This document shows, piece by piece, positions 1 to 8,604 of a stretch of 64,000 nucleotides of DNA (its first letter is position 1; each line of letters opens with the position of its first letter). This DNA comes from an uncultured Saprospiraceae bacterium (GTDB taxonomy: Bacteria > Bacteroidota > Bacteroidia > Chitinophagales > Saprospiraceae): assembly GCA_938016265.1 (NCBI GenBank), contig CALLWB010000070.1, positions 1 to 64,000 on the forward strand, given 5' to 3'. The position numbers and the translations under genes were made by a program. A model generated the notes under the pieces. That model was not told where the DNA came from, made no database searches, and saw only the letters and a program-made list of their open reading frames with translations.

Positions 1-3
1 AGG

Positions 4-1497
4 TTACCTTTTTTCCACCACCTTAATCAACGTCCCCGCCTGTACTTGATCCGACAACTGCATACTATTCAAGATAGAAATCTCTTTCAGTCGATCAGCA
101 GGCACCTTATTAGCCGTAAGGATATTAGTCAATGAATTGCCACTAGGAACCGTAATGACCTTTACCCGTTCAGGTTTTACATTTATTTTTGCTTGATCAG
201 TTAAGTTTGCAAACTGCTTAAGCGTAGAAGAAAACAACGGTTGGTAAAAAGCATAATCCTTCTTGGCAGTTACTGCAATATACGTATAGACTTTCCCTTG
301 ATGCTGTATGAAGTACGTCATCAACTTGATCGGTTCTGCCTGTTGTTGCTGCTGTTGTTGTTGCTGCTGGGCATCCGCAGGAGCAGGTTCTGCTACCAAT
401 GCAATAGCTGGAAGACCATTTACTTTTACACTAGACGACTCAATTTGAACCATTTTATTTTCTGAAAGGAAGGCCGTTTTTGCCGCATCCAGCGTGTTTT
501 CTTTAGCGAGCGTCAAAATCATCAATGCTTTGCCATCTTTTGGCGCCATTCTAAACTGCGCTGGACTATTGTCCGTTTGCCATCCGCCAGGAACCATCAA
601 CTCAAATTTGAGTTCTGGATGATAAAATTTATTCCCTTCAACATATCCTTGTCTAGGATCTTCTCCATACACCAATCCATCGATCATTCGAAGGTATTCA
701 TTGCGATTTACTTTAAAGTTTGTCAAGCTGGATTTTGCTTGTGCTGCTCTGGCCAATCGACCAACATTTTGAAAGCGATCACCTGGATCAGGGTGAGTAG
801 ACATAAAGGTAGGGATTTCTCCCGCCTGCGTTCCATCCCGCATTCGATCCAGCGTTTTGAAGAAATTAGCCATGTGCTTGGCATCATATCCGATCGCTGT
901 GGAGTATTCCACACCCAGTTTATCGGATTGCGTTTCATGATCCCGGCCAAACTTCAAGAACAACAATTGAAGGCTTTGTTGGGCTTCTCCAGCGTAGTTT
1001 CTAAATGCAGGGGAAGCAATCATTCCGGCAATAAAACCAACCTGAGCAACCATTGATTTACTGTATTGTTTTGCAGAGTGACGTGCCGTGATATGGCCAA
1101 TCTCATGTCCCAATACACCAGCAAACTCTGCTTCATTGTTGAAGTGAGCCAATATCCCTCTTGTAAAATAGACATATCCTCCAGGCACTGCAAATGCGTT
1201 GATTACCGGCGAGTCCATTACTTTAAATTCATATTTCAATTCTTTACGATGAGAGATACGGGCCATTTGAGTCCCTTTATCCTGGATAAATTTTTGGATT
1301 TTTGCATCTTCATAAAGTCCGAACTGTGCAACAATAGCAGGATCGGACTGTTTCCCAAGCGCCAATTCCTGATTTTTGGACATTAGCATAAATTCTTTCT
1401 TACCAGAAACTGGATTTCTAGAACAAGCATGCAGGATCAAAAGTCCGGCTGCTAAGAATAAAAGCAAAAAGACGCTTTTAAAATGTAATTTTTTCAT
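4..1497 (-). CDS. M48 family zinc metalloprotease lipoprotein with C-terminal LysM-like region
   Basis: Predicted periplasmic or outer-membrane-anchored metalloprotease of the BepA/LoiP type, a family linked to outer-membrane protein quality control. The N-terminus is a lipoprotein signal with a lipobox ending LHAC (Cys25). The zinc site HEIGH lies at residues 131-135 and the third ligand is probably Glu188 in the ETQSD segment, as in M48 enzymes. After the catalytic domain (to about residue 260) comes a region of about 190 residues, then a C-terminal stretch (about 450-495) whose pattern resembles a LysM peptidoglycan-binding repeat. Residues 377-386 are ten consecutive glutamines. The gene stands alone; a candidate -7 box lies 115 bp upstream. 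Family assignment is firm; substrate and LysM call are inference. Confidence 0.9.
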   Translation of the reverse strand: MKKLHFKSVFLLLFLAAGLLILHACSRNPVSGKKEFMLMSKNQELALGKQSDPAIVAQFGLYEDAKIQKFIQDKGTQMARISHRKELKYEFKVMDSPVINAFAVPGGYVYFTRGILAHFNNEAEFAGVLGHEIGHITARHSAKQYSKSMVAQVGFIAGMIASPAFRNYAGEAQQSLQLLFLKFGRDHETQSDKLGVEYSTAIGYDAKHMANFFKTLDRMRDGTQAGEIPTFMSTHPDPGDRFQNVGRLARAAQAKSSLTNFKVNRNEYLRMIDGLVYGEDPRQGYVEGNKFYHPELKFELMVPGGWQTDNSPAQFRMAPKDGKALMILTLAKENTLDAAKTAFLSENKMVQIESSSVKVNGLPAIALVAEPAPADAQQQQQQQQQQAEPIKLMTYFIQHQGKVYTYIAVTAKKDYAFYQPLFSSTLKQFANLTDQAKINVKPERVKVITVPSGNSLTNILTANKVPADRLKEISILNSMQLSDQVQAGTLIKVVEKR

Positions 1498-1913
1498 AAT
1501 TGAAATTTTCTAAATTATGGTGTTGATAGACAAGTGTTACTTAATAGTATTTCTAGAACTATTTTCCTTTTACAGGAATACTTATTTCACATTGATGTTT
1601 GGGGAATGGACTCAAAAGTAAGAAATTAATATTAATTAGATACTTCCTTTCGTCCATATTTGTTTAGACGGAAAAATACGAAAAAGGTCAACTTGGAATT
1701 GATTTGTTGAGATATTAAGTATATATAGTTGTTGAAAAAAAGACTCCTCGATGGGAATTAATGGGGGATAGCATGTATTTGATCTTGGCAACTTTTAATT
1801 ATGAACATCTTTTTTTTACTCGATGTTGTTCTCTTCAGTTCGTTTAAAATTTTCCAAAAAATAGCGTTGACTTATTGAATTCATCTAATTGCACTATCCC
1901 AATAATCAACCCT
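1498..1913. other. gene-free stretch between the M48 protease and VOC genes
   Basis: About 415 bp of AT-rich DNA with stops in all frames. Apart from the candidate -7 box at 1613-1620, I see no RNA gene, strong hairpin or repeat. Confidence 0.6.
1613..1620 (-). promoter_or_regulatory. candidate -7 box (TACTTTTG) of the M48 protease gene
   Basis: Read on the minus strand this is TACTTTTG, a full match to the Bacteroidota -7 consensus TAnnTTTG. It would give a leader of about 110 nt. No clear -33 TTG lies at 19-21 bp, so the call is tentative. Confidence 0.4.
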
Positions 1914-2309
1914 CTATTCAAAAACCAAAATTTCCTTAAACACTATCGAATTTCCATCCGGATCATAAACCGCCGCCGTCTTTTGCCGCTTCAAAATAGC
2001 CAAATCACTCAAAATTGTGCCCTTTTTATCAAGGGATCGTGCTACAACCTGCTCAATGTTAGTAACAATCAAATCAAACTGATGCCTGTTTTGAGTCGCT
2101 TCGATTCTGGACAATTCTTTAGGGCAAAGCAATAACTGAATGCCACACCAAGCCCCTGAATACAAGGTATAACCTTGCATTTCCCGTTGGCTAAACTCGA
2201 TCTCAAATACGTGCGAATAAAAGTCAAGCATAGAAGGCATATCCGTCACGGAAATAGTCAATCCTTCAATTTTATACCCATTCATTTTGTTTACTGTTTT
2301 ACTGTACAA
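1914..2309 (-). CDS. VOC (glyoxalase/bleomycin resistance fold) protein
   Basis: A 131-residue single-domain protein of the vicinal oxygen chelate superfamily. It shows the typical opening (GLTISVTDMPSMLDFYSHVF) and the C-terminal DPDGNSIVFKE strand, where the Glu is a usual metal ligand. Members range from glyoxalases to dioxygenases and resistance proteins, so no substrate can be named. The reading frame starts at 2309, but the Met nine codons in (MNGYKIEG) is an equally good start and leaves more room for the divergent ffh promoter. It is divergent from ffh with about 100 bp between. Confidence 0.8.
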   Translation of the reverse strand: MYSKTVNKMNGYKIEGLTISVTDMPSMLDFYSHVFEIEFSQREMQGYTLYSGAWCGIQLLLCPKELSRIEATQNRHQFDLIVTNIEQVVARSLDKKGTILSDLAILKRQKTAAVYDPDGNSIVFKEILVFE

Positions 2310-2319
2310 TCAAAATCCG

Positions 2320-2327
2320 TATATTTG
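2320..2327 (+). promoter_or_regulatory. candidate -7 box (TATATTTG) of ffh
   Basis: TATATTTG matches TAnnTTTG exactly and lies about 85 bp before the ffh start, in the divergent gap with the VOC gene. The -33 element is not convincing (CTG 23 bp upstream). Confidence 0.5.
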
Positions 2328-2412
2328 CGCAAGATTTGTAAATTTGTGGGTCAATTAATATCTAGTGGACCACATTCTTTAGAAAATAGACGTACACCAA
2401 AATTATAAATAA

Positions 2413-3750
2413 ATGTTTGATAGTTTATCAGAAAAACTGGAAGGTGCCTTTAAGAATTTAAAAGGAGAAGGAAAATTAACAGAAATTAATATCGCTACCT
2501 CAATCAAAGAGGTTCGAAGAGCACTAGTCGGTGCTGATGTTAACTATAAAATAGCCAAAGAATTTACCGACAAGGTAAAAGACCAGGCGCTAGGAGAACG
2601 AAATGTTCTAAACTCAGTGAAGCCAGGTGAGTTGATGGTGAAAATCGTGATGGATGAGCTGGTCCAACTTATGGGTGGACAAAGTGCAGGCATCAACATC
2701 AAAGGAAAACCGGGCGTTGTATTGGTTTCTGGACTTCAAGGTTCTGGTAAAACCACTTTTTCTGCAAAATTGGCCAATTACCTAAAATCAAAAAAGAACC
2801 ACCGGCCGCTAATGGTTGCTTGTGATGTATATCGCCCTGCAGCCATCAATCAGTTGACCGTACTTGGTGAGCAAATTGGGGTAGACGTTTATAAAGAAGA
2901 AGAAAACAAAGATCCTGTCTCCATTGCACAAAATGCAGTAGAACATGCAAAGAAAAATAGTTACGATGTAGTCATTGTGGATACCGCCGGCCGATTGGCT
3001 GTCGATGAAGAAATGATGACCGAAATCGAAAACATCAAAAATGGAGTAAATCCGACAGAGACACTATTCGTTGTTGATTCGATGACTGGACAAGATGCCG
3101 TCAATACCGCCAAGGCCTTCAACGAGCAAATCAATTTCGATGGGGTAGTGCTGACCAAATTAGACGGGGATACACGAGGTGGAGCCGCACTTTCTATTAA
3201 ATATACCGTAGGAAAACCAATCAAATTCGTCAGCATGGGCGAAAAAATGGATACCCTCGATGTATTCTATCCGGAAAGAATGGCACAGCGGATTCTGGGA
3301 ATGGGAGATATCGTCTCTCTAGTAGAAAAAGCCCAGGAACAATTTGACGAGAAGGAAGCAGAAAGACTACACAAAAAGATCAAGAAAAATAAGTTTGATT
3401 TTAATGACTTCCTTTCCCAACTCAACCACATCAAAAAGATGGGAAATATCAAAGACTTGATTGGTATGATCCCTGGAATGGGCAAAATGACCAAAGATGT
3501 GGATATCGATGATAAAGCCTTCAGCAAAATCGAAGCCATCATCCTTAGTATGACCAAAGAAGAACGGGAAAAACCTGAATTGCTCAACGGTAGCAGAAAA
3601 AAACGAGTAGCTCTAGGAAGCGGAAACTCCGTCATGGAAGTCAATCAGTTTATCCGTCAGTTCGACCAAATGCGTAAGATGATGCACATGATGTCAAAAG
3701 GCCAGGGGATGATGCCAGGCCAAATGGGCAACATGAAAAACAGAAGATAG
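2413..3750 (+). CDS. ffh: signal recognition particle protein Ffh
   Basis: SRP54-family GTPase that binds signal sequences of nascent inner-membrane proteins together with 4.5S RNA and delivers them to FtsY. The 445 residues carry the N domain (about 1-90), the G domain with P-loop GLQGSGKTT (107-115), VDTAGR and LTKLDGDTRGG, and a C-terminal methionine-rich M domain containing IPGMGKM and a Met-rich tail. Length is typical for the family. It stands alone between the divergent VOC gene and a gene-poor stretch before the gpx-bshB1 pair. No 4.5S RNA gene was recognised in the window. Confidence 0.98.
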   Translation: MFDSLSEKLEGAFKNLKGEGKLTEINIATSIKEVRRALVGADVNYKIAKEFTDKVKDQALGERNVLNSVKPGELMVKIVMDELVQLMGGQSAGINIKGKPGVVLVSGLQGSGKTTFSAKLANYLKSKKNHRPLMVACDVYRPAAINQLTVLGEQIGVDVYKEEENKDPVSIAQNAVEHAKKNSYDVVIVDTAGRLAVDEEMMTEIENIKNGVNPTETLFVVDSMTGQDAVNTAKAFNEQINFDGVVLTKLDGDTRGGAALSIKYTVGKPIKFVSMGEKMDTLDVFYPERMAQRILGMGDIVSLVEKAQEQFDEKEAERLHKKIKKNKFDFNDFLSQLNHIKKMGNIKDLIGMIPGMGKMTKDVDIDDKAFSKIEAIILSMTKEEREKPELLNGSRKKRVALGSGNSVMEVNQFIRQFDQMRKMMHMMSKGQGMMPGQMGNMKNRR

Positions 3751-3777
3751 CTGGGCATAAAGTTATTAAGCGCTATC

Positions 3778-3791
3778 CCCGTTGGCACGGG
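3778..3791 (+). other. small GC-rich hairpin downstream of ffh
   Basis: CCCGT-TGGC-ACGGG forms a 5-bp stem with a 4-base loop, flanked by CTATCCCC on the left and CTAAGGGG on the right, so the stem could extend by CCCC/GGGG with internal loops. It has no T-tract, so it is not a standard terminator. The surrounding 240 bp (3751-3992) hold no gene. It may be a dispersed palindromic repeat. Confidence 0.3.
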
Positions 3792-3992
3792 CTAAGGGGT
3801 GGATTTCACATTCTAAGATTAATCCCTTAGCTATTCCAATTCTTAAAAATCAATTTGGATACCAAAATGATTAGAGTTGTTTTATCAGATTCTCAAAGAA
3901 AATTCGAACAATTTCCTATTATTATCGTTTTTCTTGGGGATTAGGTACTTTTTACCTTTCATAATTCATATTTCTAACCACGAACTTAATTC

Positions 3993-4484
3993 ATGAAAAG
4001 TATTCATCAGTTTACCGTAAAAAATACACAAGGAGAAGACGTATCACTTAGTTCTTACAAAGGAAAAGTTGTACTTATCGTGAATACTGCCTCTAAATGT
4101 GGATTCACTCCGCAACTGGAAGATATGGAGGCGCTTTATGCTGAATACAAAAAACAAGGATTAGAAATACTAGCCTTTCCTTCCAATGACTTCAATAACC
4201 AAGAACCCCTTGAAGGAGAAGCATTAGCACAGTTTTGTGTATTAGAATACAAAGCCAATTATCCCATCTTCGATAAAATTCATGTTAAAGGATCCAAAGC
4301 GCATGATCTTTATAAGTTTTTATCGGAAAAGAAACAAAATGGCAAATTGTCCTCTATACCTAAGTGGAATTTCCACAAATATCTAGTCAATAAGAACGGA
4401 GAGTTAGTCGATTTCTATTACACCATAACCAAACCGAATTCCAAAAAGGTCAAAAAAGCGATTGAGCGTCTTTTAAAAGAATAA
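3993..4484 (+). CDS. glutathione peroxidase-family thiol peroxidase
   Basis: 163 residues of the GPx family (thioredoxin fold), reducing hydroperoxides with a cysteine in place of selenocysteine. Visible motifs are VNTASKCGFTPQ with the peroxidatic Cys, the central LAFPSNDFNNQEP block, and WNFHKYLVN with the Trp/Asn of the catalytic tetrad. Bacterial Cys-GPx enzymes usually depend on thioredoxin rather than glutathione. The next gene, 5 nt downstream, encodes BshB1 of bacillithiol synthesis, so a link to low-molecular-weight thiol redox is plausible but inferred. It has no signal peptide, so it is cytoplasmic. Confidence 0.93.
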   Translation: MKSIHQFTVKNTQGEDVSLSSYKGKVVLIVNTASKCGFTPQLEDMEALYAEYKKQGLEILAFPSNDFNNQEPLEGEALAQFCVLEYKANYPIFDKIHVKGSKAHDLYKFLSEKKQNGKLSSIPKWNFHKYLVNKNGELVDFYYTITKPNSKKVKKAIERLLKE

Positions 4485-4489
4485 GAACA

Positions 4490-5206
4490 ATGAAATTAGA
4501 CATACTTGCTGTTGGTGTACATCCTGATGATATCGAATTGGCCTGTTCAGGCACCTTATTAAAACATATTGCCCTAGGCAAAAAAGTCGGGTTGTTAGAT
4601 TTGACCCGTGGAGAGTTGGGCAGCAGAGGTTCCGCCGATATCCGTGATCAAGAAGCAGAAAACGCTAGAAAACTAATGGGAGTTTCAGTTAGAGAAAACA
4701 CAAGAATGGATGATGGTTTTTTCAGTCATACCCAGGAAAATTTGCTAAAAATCATTGAAGTCATTCGTGCTTACCAACCGGAAATTGTTCTTGCCAATGC
4801 ACTTGATGACCGACATCCAGATCATGGCAGAGCAGCAAAGTTGACCGCTGATGCTTGTTTTTTGTCCGGATTAGTTCGAATACCAACGGAACGCGACGGA
4901 AAACAACAAGACAAGTGGCGTCCCAATGCCGTATACCATTATATACAGGATTATTATTTGAAACCGGACTTTGTAGTAGACATAACTTCTGTGATCGAGC
5001 AAAAAATGGAATTGATCCTTGCTTATAAGTCTCAATTTTATAATCCCGAAGACACTCGTCCCCTGACACCGATCTCCGGAAAAGATTTTCTGGAATTTAT
5101 TTATGCACGTGCCAGAGACTTTGGAAGGCCTGCATCTGTTGACTATGCCGAGGGTTTTAACGTGGCAAGAACGCCACTAGTGAATAACCTGTTTGATCTC
5201 AAATAG
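4490..5206 (+). CDS. bshB1: bacillithiol biosynthesis deacetylase BshB1
   Basis: LmbE/PIG-L family zinc deacetylase that removes the acetyl group from GlcNAc-malate in bacillithiol synthesis. The N-terminal zinc motif GVHPDDIELACSG, the following TRGELGSRG block and the HPDHGRAA motif (second zinc ligand region) are all present, and 238 residues is the usual BshB1 length. The gene begins 5 nt after the peroxidase stop, so the two are almost certainly cotranscribed. BshA and BshC are not in this window; in Bacteroidota they are often encoded elsewhere. Confidence 0.93.
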   Translation: MKLDILAVGVHPDDIELACSGTLLKHIALGKKVGLLDLTRGELGSRGSADIRDQEAENARKLMGVSVRENTRMDDGFFSHTQENLLKIIEVIRAYQPEIVLANALDDRHPDHGRAAKLTADACFLSGLVRIPTERDGKQQDKWRPNAVYHYIQDYYLKPDFVVDITSVIEQKMELILAYKSQFYNPEDTRPLTPISGKDFLEFIYARARDFGRPASVDYAEGFNVARTPLVNNLFDLK

Positions 5207-5370
5207 CAACAAAACAACAATTCTTCCGTATTTTTCATTAACATATTTTTTGAAAACGTGTTTTACCTCGTTTATTAAAAATGTGCCATGACAAAATGAA
5301 AATATTGAAGTAAAAATCACACATTTTTGGTAAACTTTTCAATATTTACGATTCCCTAACAATTATTTTA

Positions 5371-5378
5371 TACTTTTG
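5371..5378 (+). promoter_or_regulatory. candidate -7 box (TACTTTTG) of topA
   Basis: TACTTTTG matches TAnnTTTG and sits 33 bp before the topA ATG, giving a leader of roughly 25 nt. No TTG lies at the expected -33 spacing. Confidence 0.5.
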
Positions 5379-5411
5379 CAATCTTAACGAAACATAAGAA
5401 CCAAGCAACAA

Positions 5412-8015
5412 ATGGCTAAAAACTTACTAATTGTCGAGTCTCCTGCAAAGGCCAAAACTATTGAAAAGTATCTTGGAAAAGACTTTAAAGTCAAATCTAG
5501 TTATGGCCATGTGCGTGACTTATCGAAGGAAAACATGGGTGTGGAGATTGACAATGGTTTTCTTCCCAAATATGAAATTTCAAAGGATAAAACGAAAGTC
5601 GTAAAAGAGCTCAAAGCTTCTGTAAAAGCAGCTGATGTAGTCTGGCTCGCGACGGATGAAGACCGAGAAGGAGAAGCCATTTCCTGGCATTTGTGTAAGG
5701 TGCTTGGCCTAGATGAAACGACAACAAAAAGAATCGTCTTCCGAGAAATAACCAAGCCCGCATTAGAAAGCGCCATTCAAAACCCACGGTTGGTAGATAT
5801 CAATTTGGTCAATGCCCAACAAGCAAGAAGAGTCTTGGACAGATTAGTCGGTTTTGAGCTGTCTGGTTTGCTCTGGAGAAAAGTAAAGGGCAAGTTATCA
5901 GCAGGAAGGGTACAGTCAGTCGCTGTCAAATTGATCGTTGACAGAGAAAGAGAAATTCAAGGTTTTAATCCTATACCATTTTATAGAGTAGTCGCCCTCT
6001 TCAATGTTAAAAACGAACAAGGTCGAGCGGTAGAAATGAAAGCAGAACTCAAACAACGATTTGAATCGGAAGCGGAAGCGCAAAGTTTCTTGCAAAAATG
6101 TGTTGGAGCAGATTACAATATAAATGATATACAAGTCAAACCAACTAAACGTTCACCGAGTGCTCCATTTACCACCTCCACATTACAACAGGAAGCAAGT
6201 AGAAAACTAGGATTTTCCGTTTCGCGCACCATGCAAAATGCACAGCGCCTTTATGAAGCGGGACATATTAGTTATATGAGAACAGATTCTAAAAATCTGA
6301 GCGCAACTGCCATAGCTGCTGTCGCAGAAACTATCGAAAAGAACTACGGCAAAAACTATGTACAAACTCGCACCTTCAAAAGTAAATCGCAAAATGCACA
6401 AGAGGCTCACGAAGCCATAAGACCTACTAGACCAGAATCATTTACCGTCACTGGAGATAGAGATCAACAGCGACTCTATGAATTGATCTGGAAGCGAACC
6501 ATAGCCTGCCAAATGGCTCCTGCAGAAATTGAAAAAACGACAGTAAACGTTGGCGTATCTACCAATCCTGGTGTAAATCTAGTTGCAACAGGAGAGGTGC
6601 TAAAATTCGATGGTTTTTTGAAGGTTTATCTGGAGTCAACAGACGAAGATTCAGAAGAAGAAGCAAAAGGCATGTTGCCTCCACTAAAAGTTGGCCAACA
6701 AGTCGACTTAAAAAAGATGATGGCAACAGAGCGATTTACTCGTTCACTTCCAAGATATACAGAAGCCAGCCTGGTTAAAAAAATGGAAGAACTAGGCATT
6801 GGGCGACCATCTACATACGCACCAACTATCAGCAAAATCACCCAGGAAACAAGGGGATACATCACAAAAGAGAGTAGGGAAGGTGTAGAAAGAAAATACA
6901 ATGTGATCACCTTGATGTCAGATACTATTTCCAAAAAAGTGGATCAGGAAATTACTGGAGCTGAAAAAAATAAATTGTTTCCCAATGATATTGGGATTTT
7001 GGTTAGCGACTTCTTAAGTGCCAACTTTGATGAAGTGATGGACTACAAATTCACCGCAGGAATCGAAGAGCAGTTTGACAGAATCGCCGATGGGAAAGTC
7101 GAATGGGCGGATATGTTAACTAAATTTTATACTCCTTTCCATAGTGTGGTTGAAAAAACAATGGAGGAGGCGGAACGCGTTACAGGAGAACGGATACTTG
7201 GCAAGGACCCAATCTCCGGAAGAAGTATTTTGGTGAGAATGTCTAAATTCGGGCCAGTTGCACAAATTGGTGCCCCTGATGAATTGGAGGAGGACGAAAA
7301 GCCAAAATATGCAAACCTCAAGCCTGGTATGTCATTGGAGACAGTAGGTTTAGAGGATGTTGTTGATTTATTTAAATTGCCGAGAGATCTTGGACCTTAT
7401 GAAGATAAGCCAGTAATTATCGGAGCAGGACGTTTTGGTCCCTATGTTAAGTTTGATGAAAAATTCATCTCCATTCCTAGAGATCAGGACCCTTTGACAA
7501 TCGGTATGGAAGCAGCCGTTCTGCTAATCGAACAAAAACGAAAGGAGGATGCTCCAATTGGGGAATTTGAAGGATTGCCAATGGTACAAGGAAAGGGGCG
7601 ATTCGGACCATTTATCAAATGGAACGGCATATTTATTAATATTCCACGAAAGTATGATCCTGAAAATCTTTCGATTGAAGATGCGCATACCCTAATCAAA
7701 ATAAAGAAAGAAAAGTTAGCCAATCAGTATATTCACAGATGGGATGATGAAGGAATCTCTGTACAAAATGGCAGATGGGGCCCATTTATCAAATTTAAAA
7801 AGGAAAATGTCAAAATCCCTAAAAAGAAAAATGGCGAACGTTGGACTTCTGAAGAGGCAAAAACAAAACTAGAGGACATTGAGAAAGTCAAAAAATTGAT
7901 AGTTGCTCAAATTCCAGACGCTTTCAAGAAGAAAACACGAAAAACTGCCAAGAAAAAAACTACCGCCAAGAAAAAACCTGCTGCTAAGAAAAAGCCAGCG
8001 GCCAAGAAAAAATAG
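5412..8015 (+). CDS. topA: DNA topoisomerase I
   Basis: Type IA topoisomerase that relaxes negative supercoils. The 867 residues show the TOPRIM domain at the N-terminus (LLIVESPAKAKTIEKYLG ... ATDEDREGEA), the catalytic tyrosine Tyr288 in SYMRTDS, and IGRPSTYAPTI. The C-terminus has no four-cysteine zinc fingers; instead it carries several topoisomerase C-terminal repeats of the GRFGPYVKF / GRFGPFIKW / GRWGPFIKF type, as usual in Bacteroidota. The last 30 or so residues are a Lys/Ala/Pro-rich histone-H1-like tail (repeated AAKKKP), probably DNA-binding. The gene is monocistronic, with a terminator just downstream. Confidence 0.98.
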   Translation: MAKNLLIVESPAKAKTIEKYLGKDFKVKSSYGHVRDLSKENMGVEIDNGFLPKYEISKDKTKVVKELKASVKAADVVWLATDEDREGEAISWHLCKVLGLDETTTKRIVFREITKPALESAIQNPRLVDINLVNAQQARRVLDRLVGFELSGLLWRKVKGKLSAGRVQSVAVKLIVDREREIQGFNPIPFYRVVALFNVKNEQGRAVEMKAELKQRFESEAEAQSFLQKCVGADYNINDIQVKPTKRSPSAPFTTSTLQQEASRKLGFSVSRTMQNAQRLYEAGHISYMRTDSKNLSATAIAAVAETIEKNYGKNYVQTRTFKSKSQNAQEAHEAIRPTRPESFTVTGDRDQQRLYELIWKRTIACQMAPAEIEKTTVNVGVSTNPGVNLVATGEVLKFDGFLKVYLESTDEDSEEEAKGMLPPLKVGQQVDLKKMMATERFTRSLPRYTEASLVKKMEELGIGRPSTYAPTISKITQETRGYITKESREGVERKYNVITLMSDTISKKVDQEITGAEKNKLFPNDIGILVSDFLSANFDEVMDYKFTAGIEEQFDRIADGKVEWADMLTKFYTPFHSVVEKTMEEAERVTGERILGKDPISGRSILVRMSKFGPVAQIGAPDELEEDEKPKYANLKPGMSLETVGLEDVVDLFKLPRDLGPYEDKPVIIGAGRFGPYVKFDEKFISIPRDQDPLTIGMEAAVLLIEQKRKEDAPIGEFEGLPMVQGKGRFGPFIKWNGIFINIPRKYDPENLSIEDAHTLIKIKKEKLANQYIHRWDDEGISVQNGRWGPFIKFKKENVKIPKKKNGERWTSEEAKTKLEDIEKVKKLIVAQIPDAFKKKTRKTAKKKTTAKKKPAAKKKPAAKKK

Positions 8016-8033
8016 TTAGTAAAACTATACGAT

Positions 8034-8071
8034 AAAAAAAGGGTTGTAATTCAGTTGCAAGCCTTTTTTTT
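8034..8071 (+). terminator. rho-independent terminator after topA
   Basis: An A-run and GGGTTGTAA pair with TTGCAAGCC and a T-run around a short loop; the stem contains one mismatch and one G-T pair, followed by about nine T. It begins 19 bp after the topA stop. Confidence 0.75.
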
Positions 8072-8604
8072 ATTTATCCTTTTATTTAAATTTTATCCTC
8101 CATATTTCTATCAATTCTTGCTGAGCAATTTTACAATTGCTTGATTATTTACTTATACATTCCTGGAATAATTTATCAGCAGCAGTATATTTTTTTGTCT
8201 CTTGATTATATTTTCATAAAAGAATAATCAATGCTACTTGTAGTTTTTTAGTGGCGATCAAGGGGCAATCATCTGCACAATTCATATTAACAAACATTTA
8301 TCATTCCAAATAAATGGCAATTCCGTAAGATTTGAGTGGTTTTTTATTGACTTATGCGCGATTGGTGAAATTTAATTTGGAAATAATACCGTTTTCCTTG
8401 TATTGAAATGAGAATTATTCTTTATCTTAATATCAGAAATAACAAATACGTAGAACTCTTAGATTCAAGCTGATTATAATTTAGTTCAGAAAGATGTTCA
8501 AATGTTGTTTCCACCCCGCTGCTATGATGTCAATTTTTAAACAATCAAATTGTTAATAATTTGTAATTCATTTTCTCATAATCAATATAACAACTCCTTC
8601 AATT
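8072..8604. other. gene-free stretch upstream of the M36 protease
   Basis: About 530 bp of AT-rich DNA with no open frame of note, no RNA gene and no clear repeat. It probably contains the promoter of the following 5.6-kb gene, but I could not find an exact TAnnTTTG match close to the start. Confidence 0.5.

Noticed and set aside
241-1386. Several + strand open frames (about 74-159 codons) over the M48 protease
   Set aside because: They overlap the protease on the opposite strand, start without good context and have low-complexity or unnatural composition.
7900-8010. A/G-rich repeats at the end of topA as a possible microsatellite
   Set aside because: They encode the Lys/Ala tail in frame and are part of topA.
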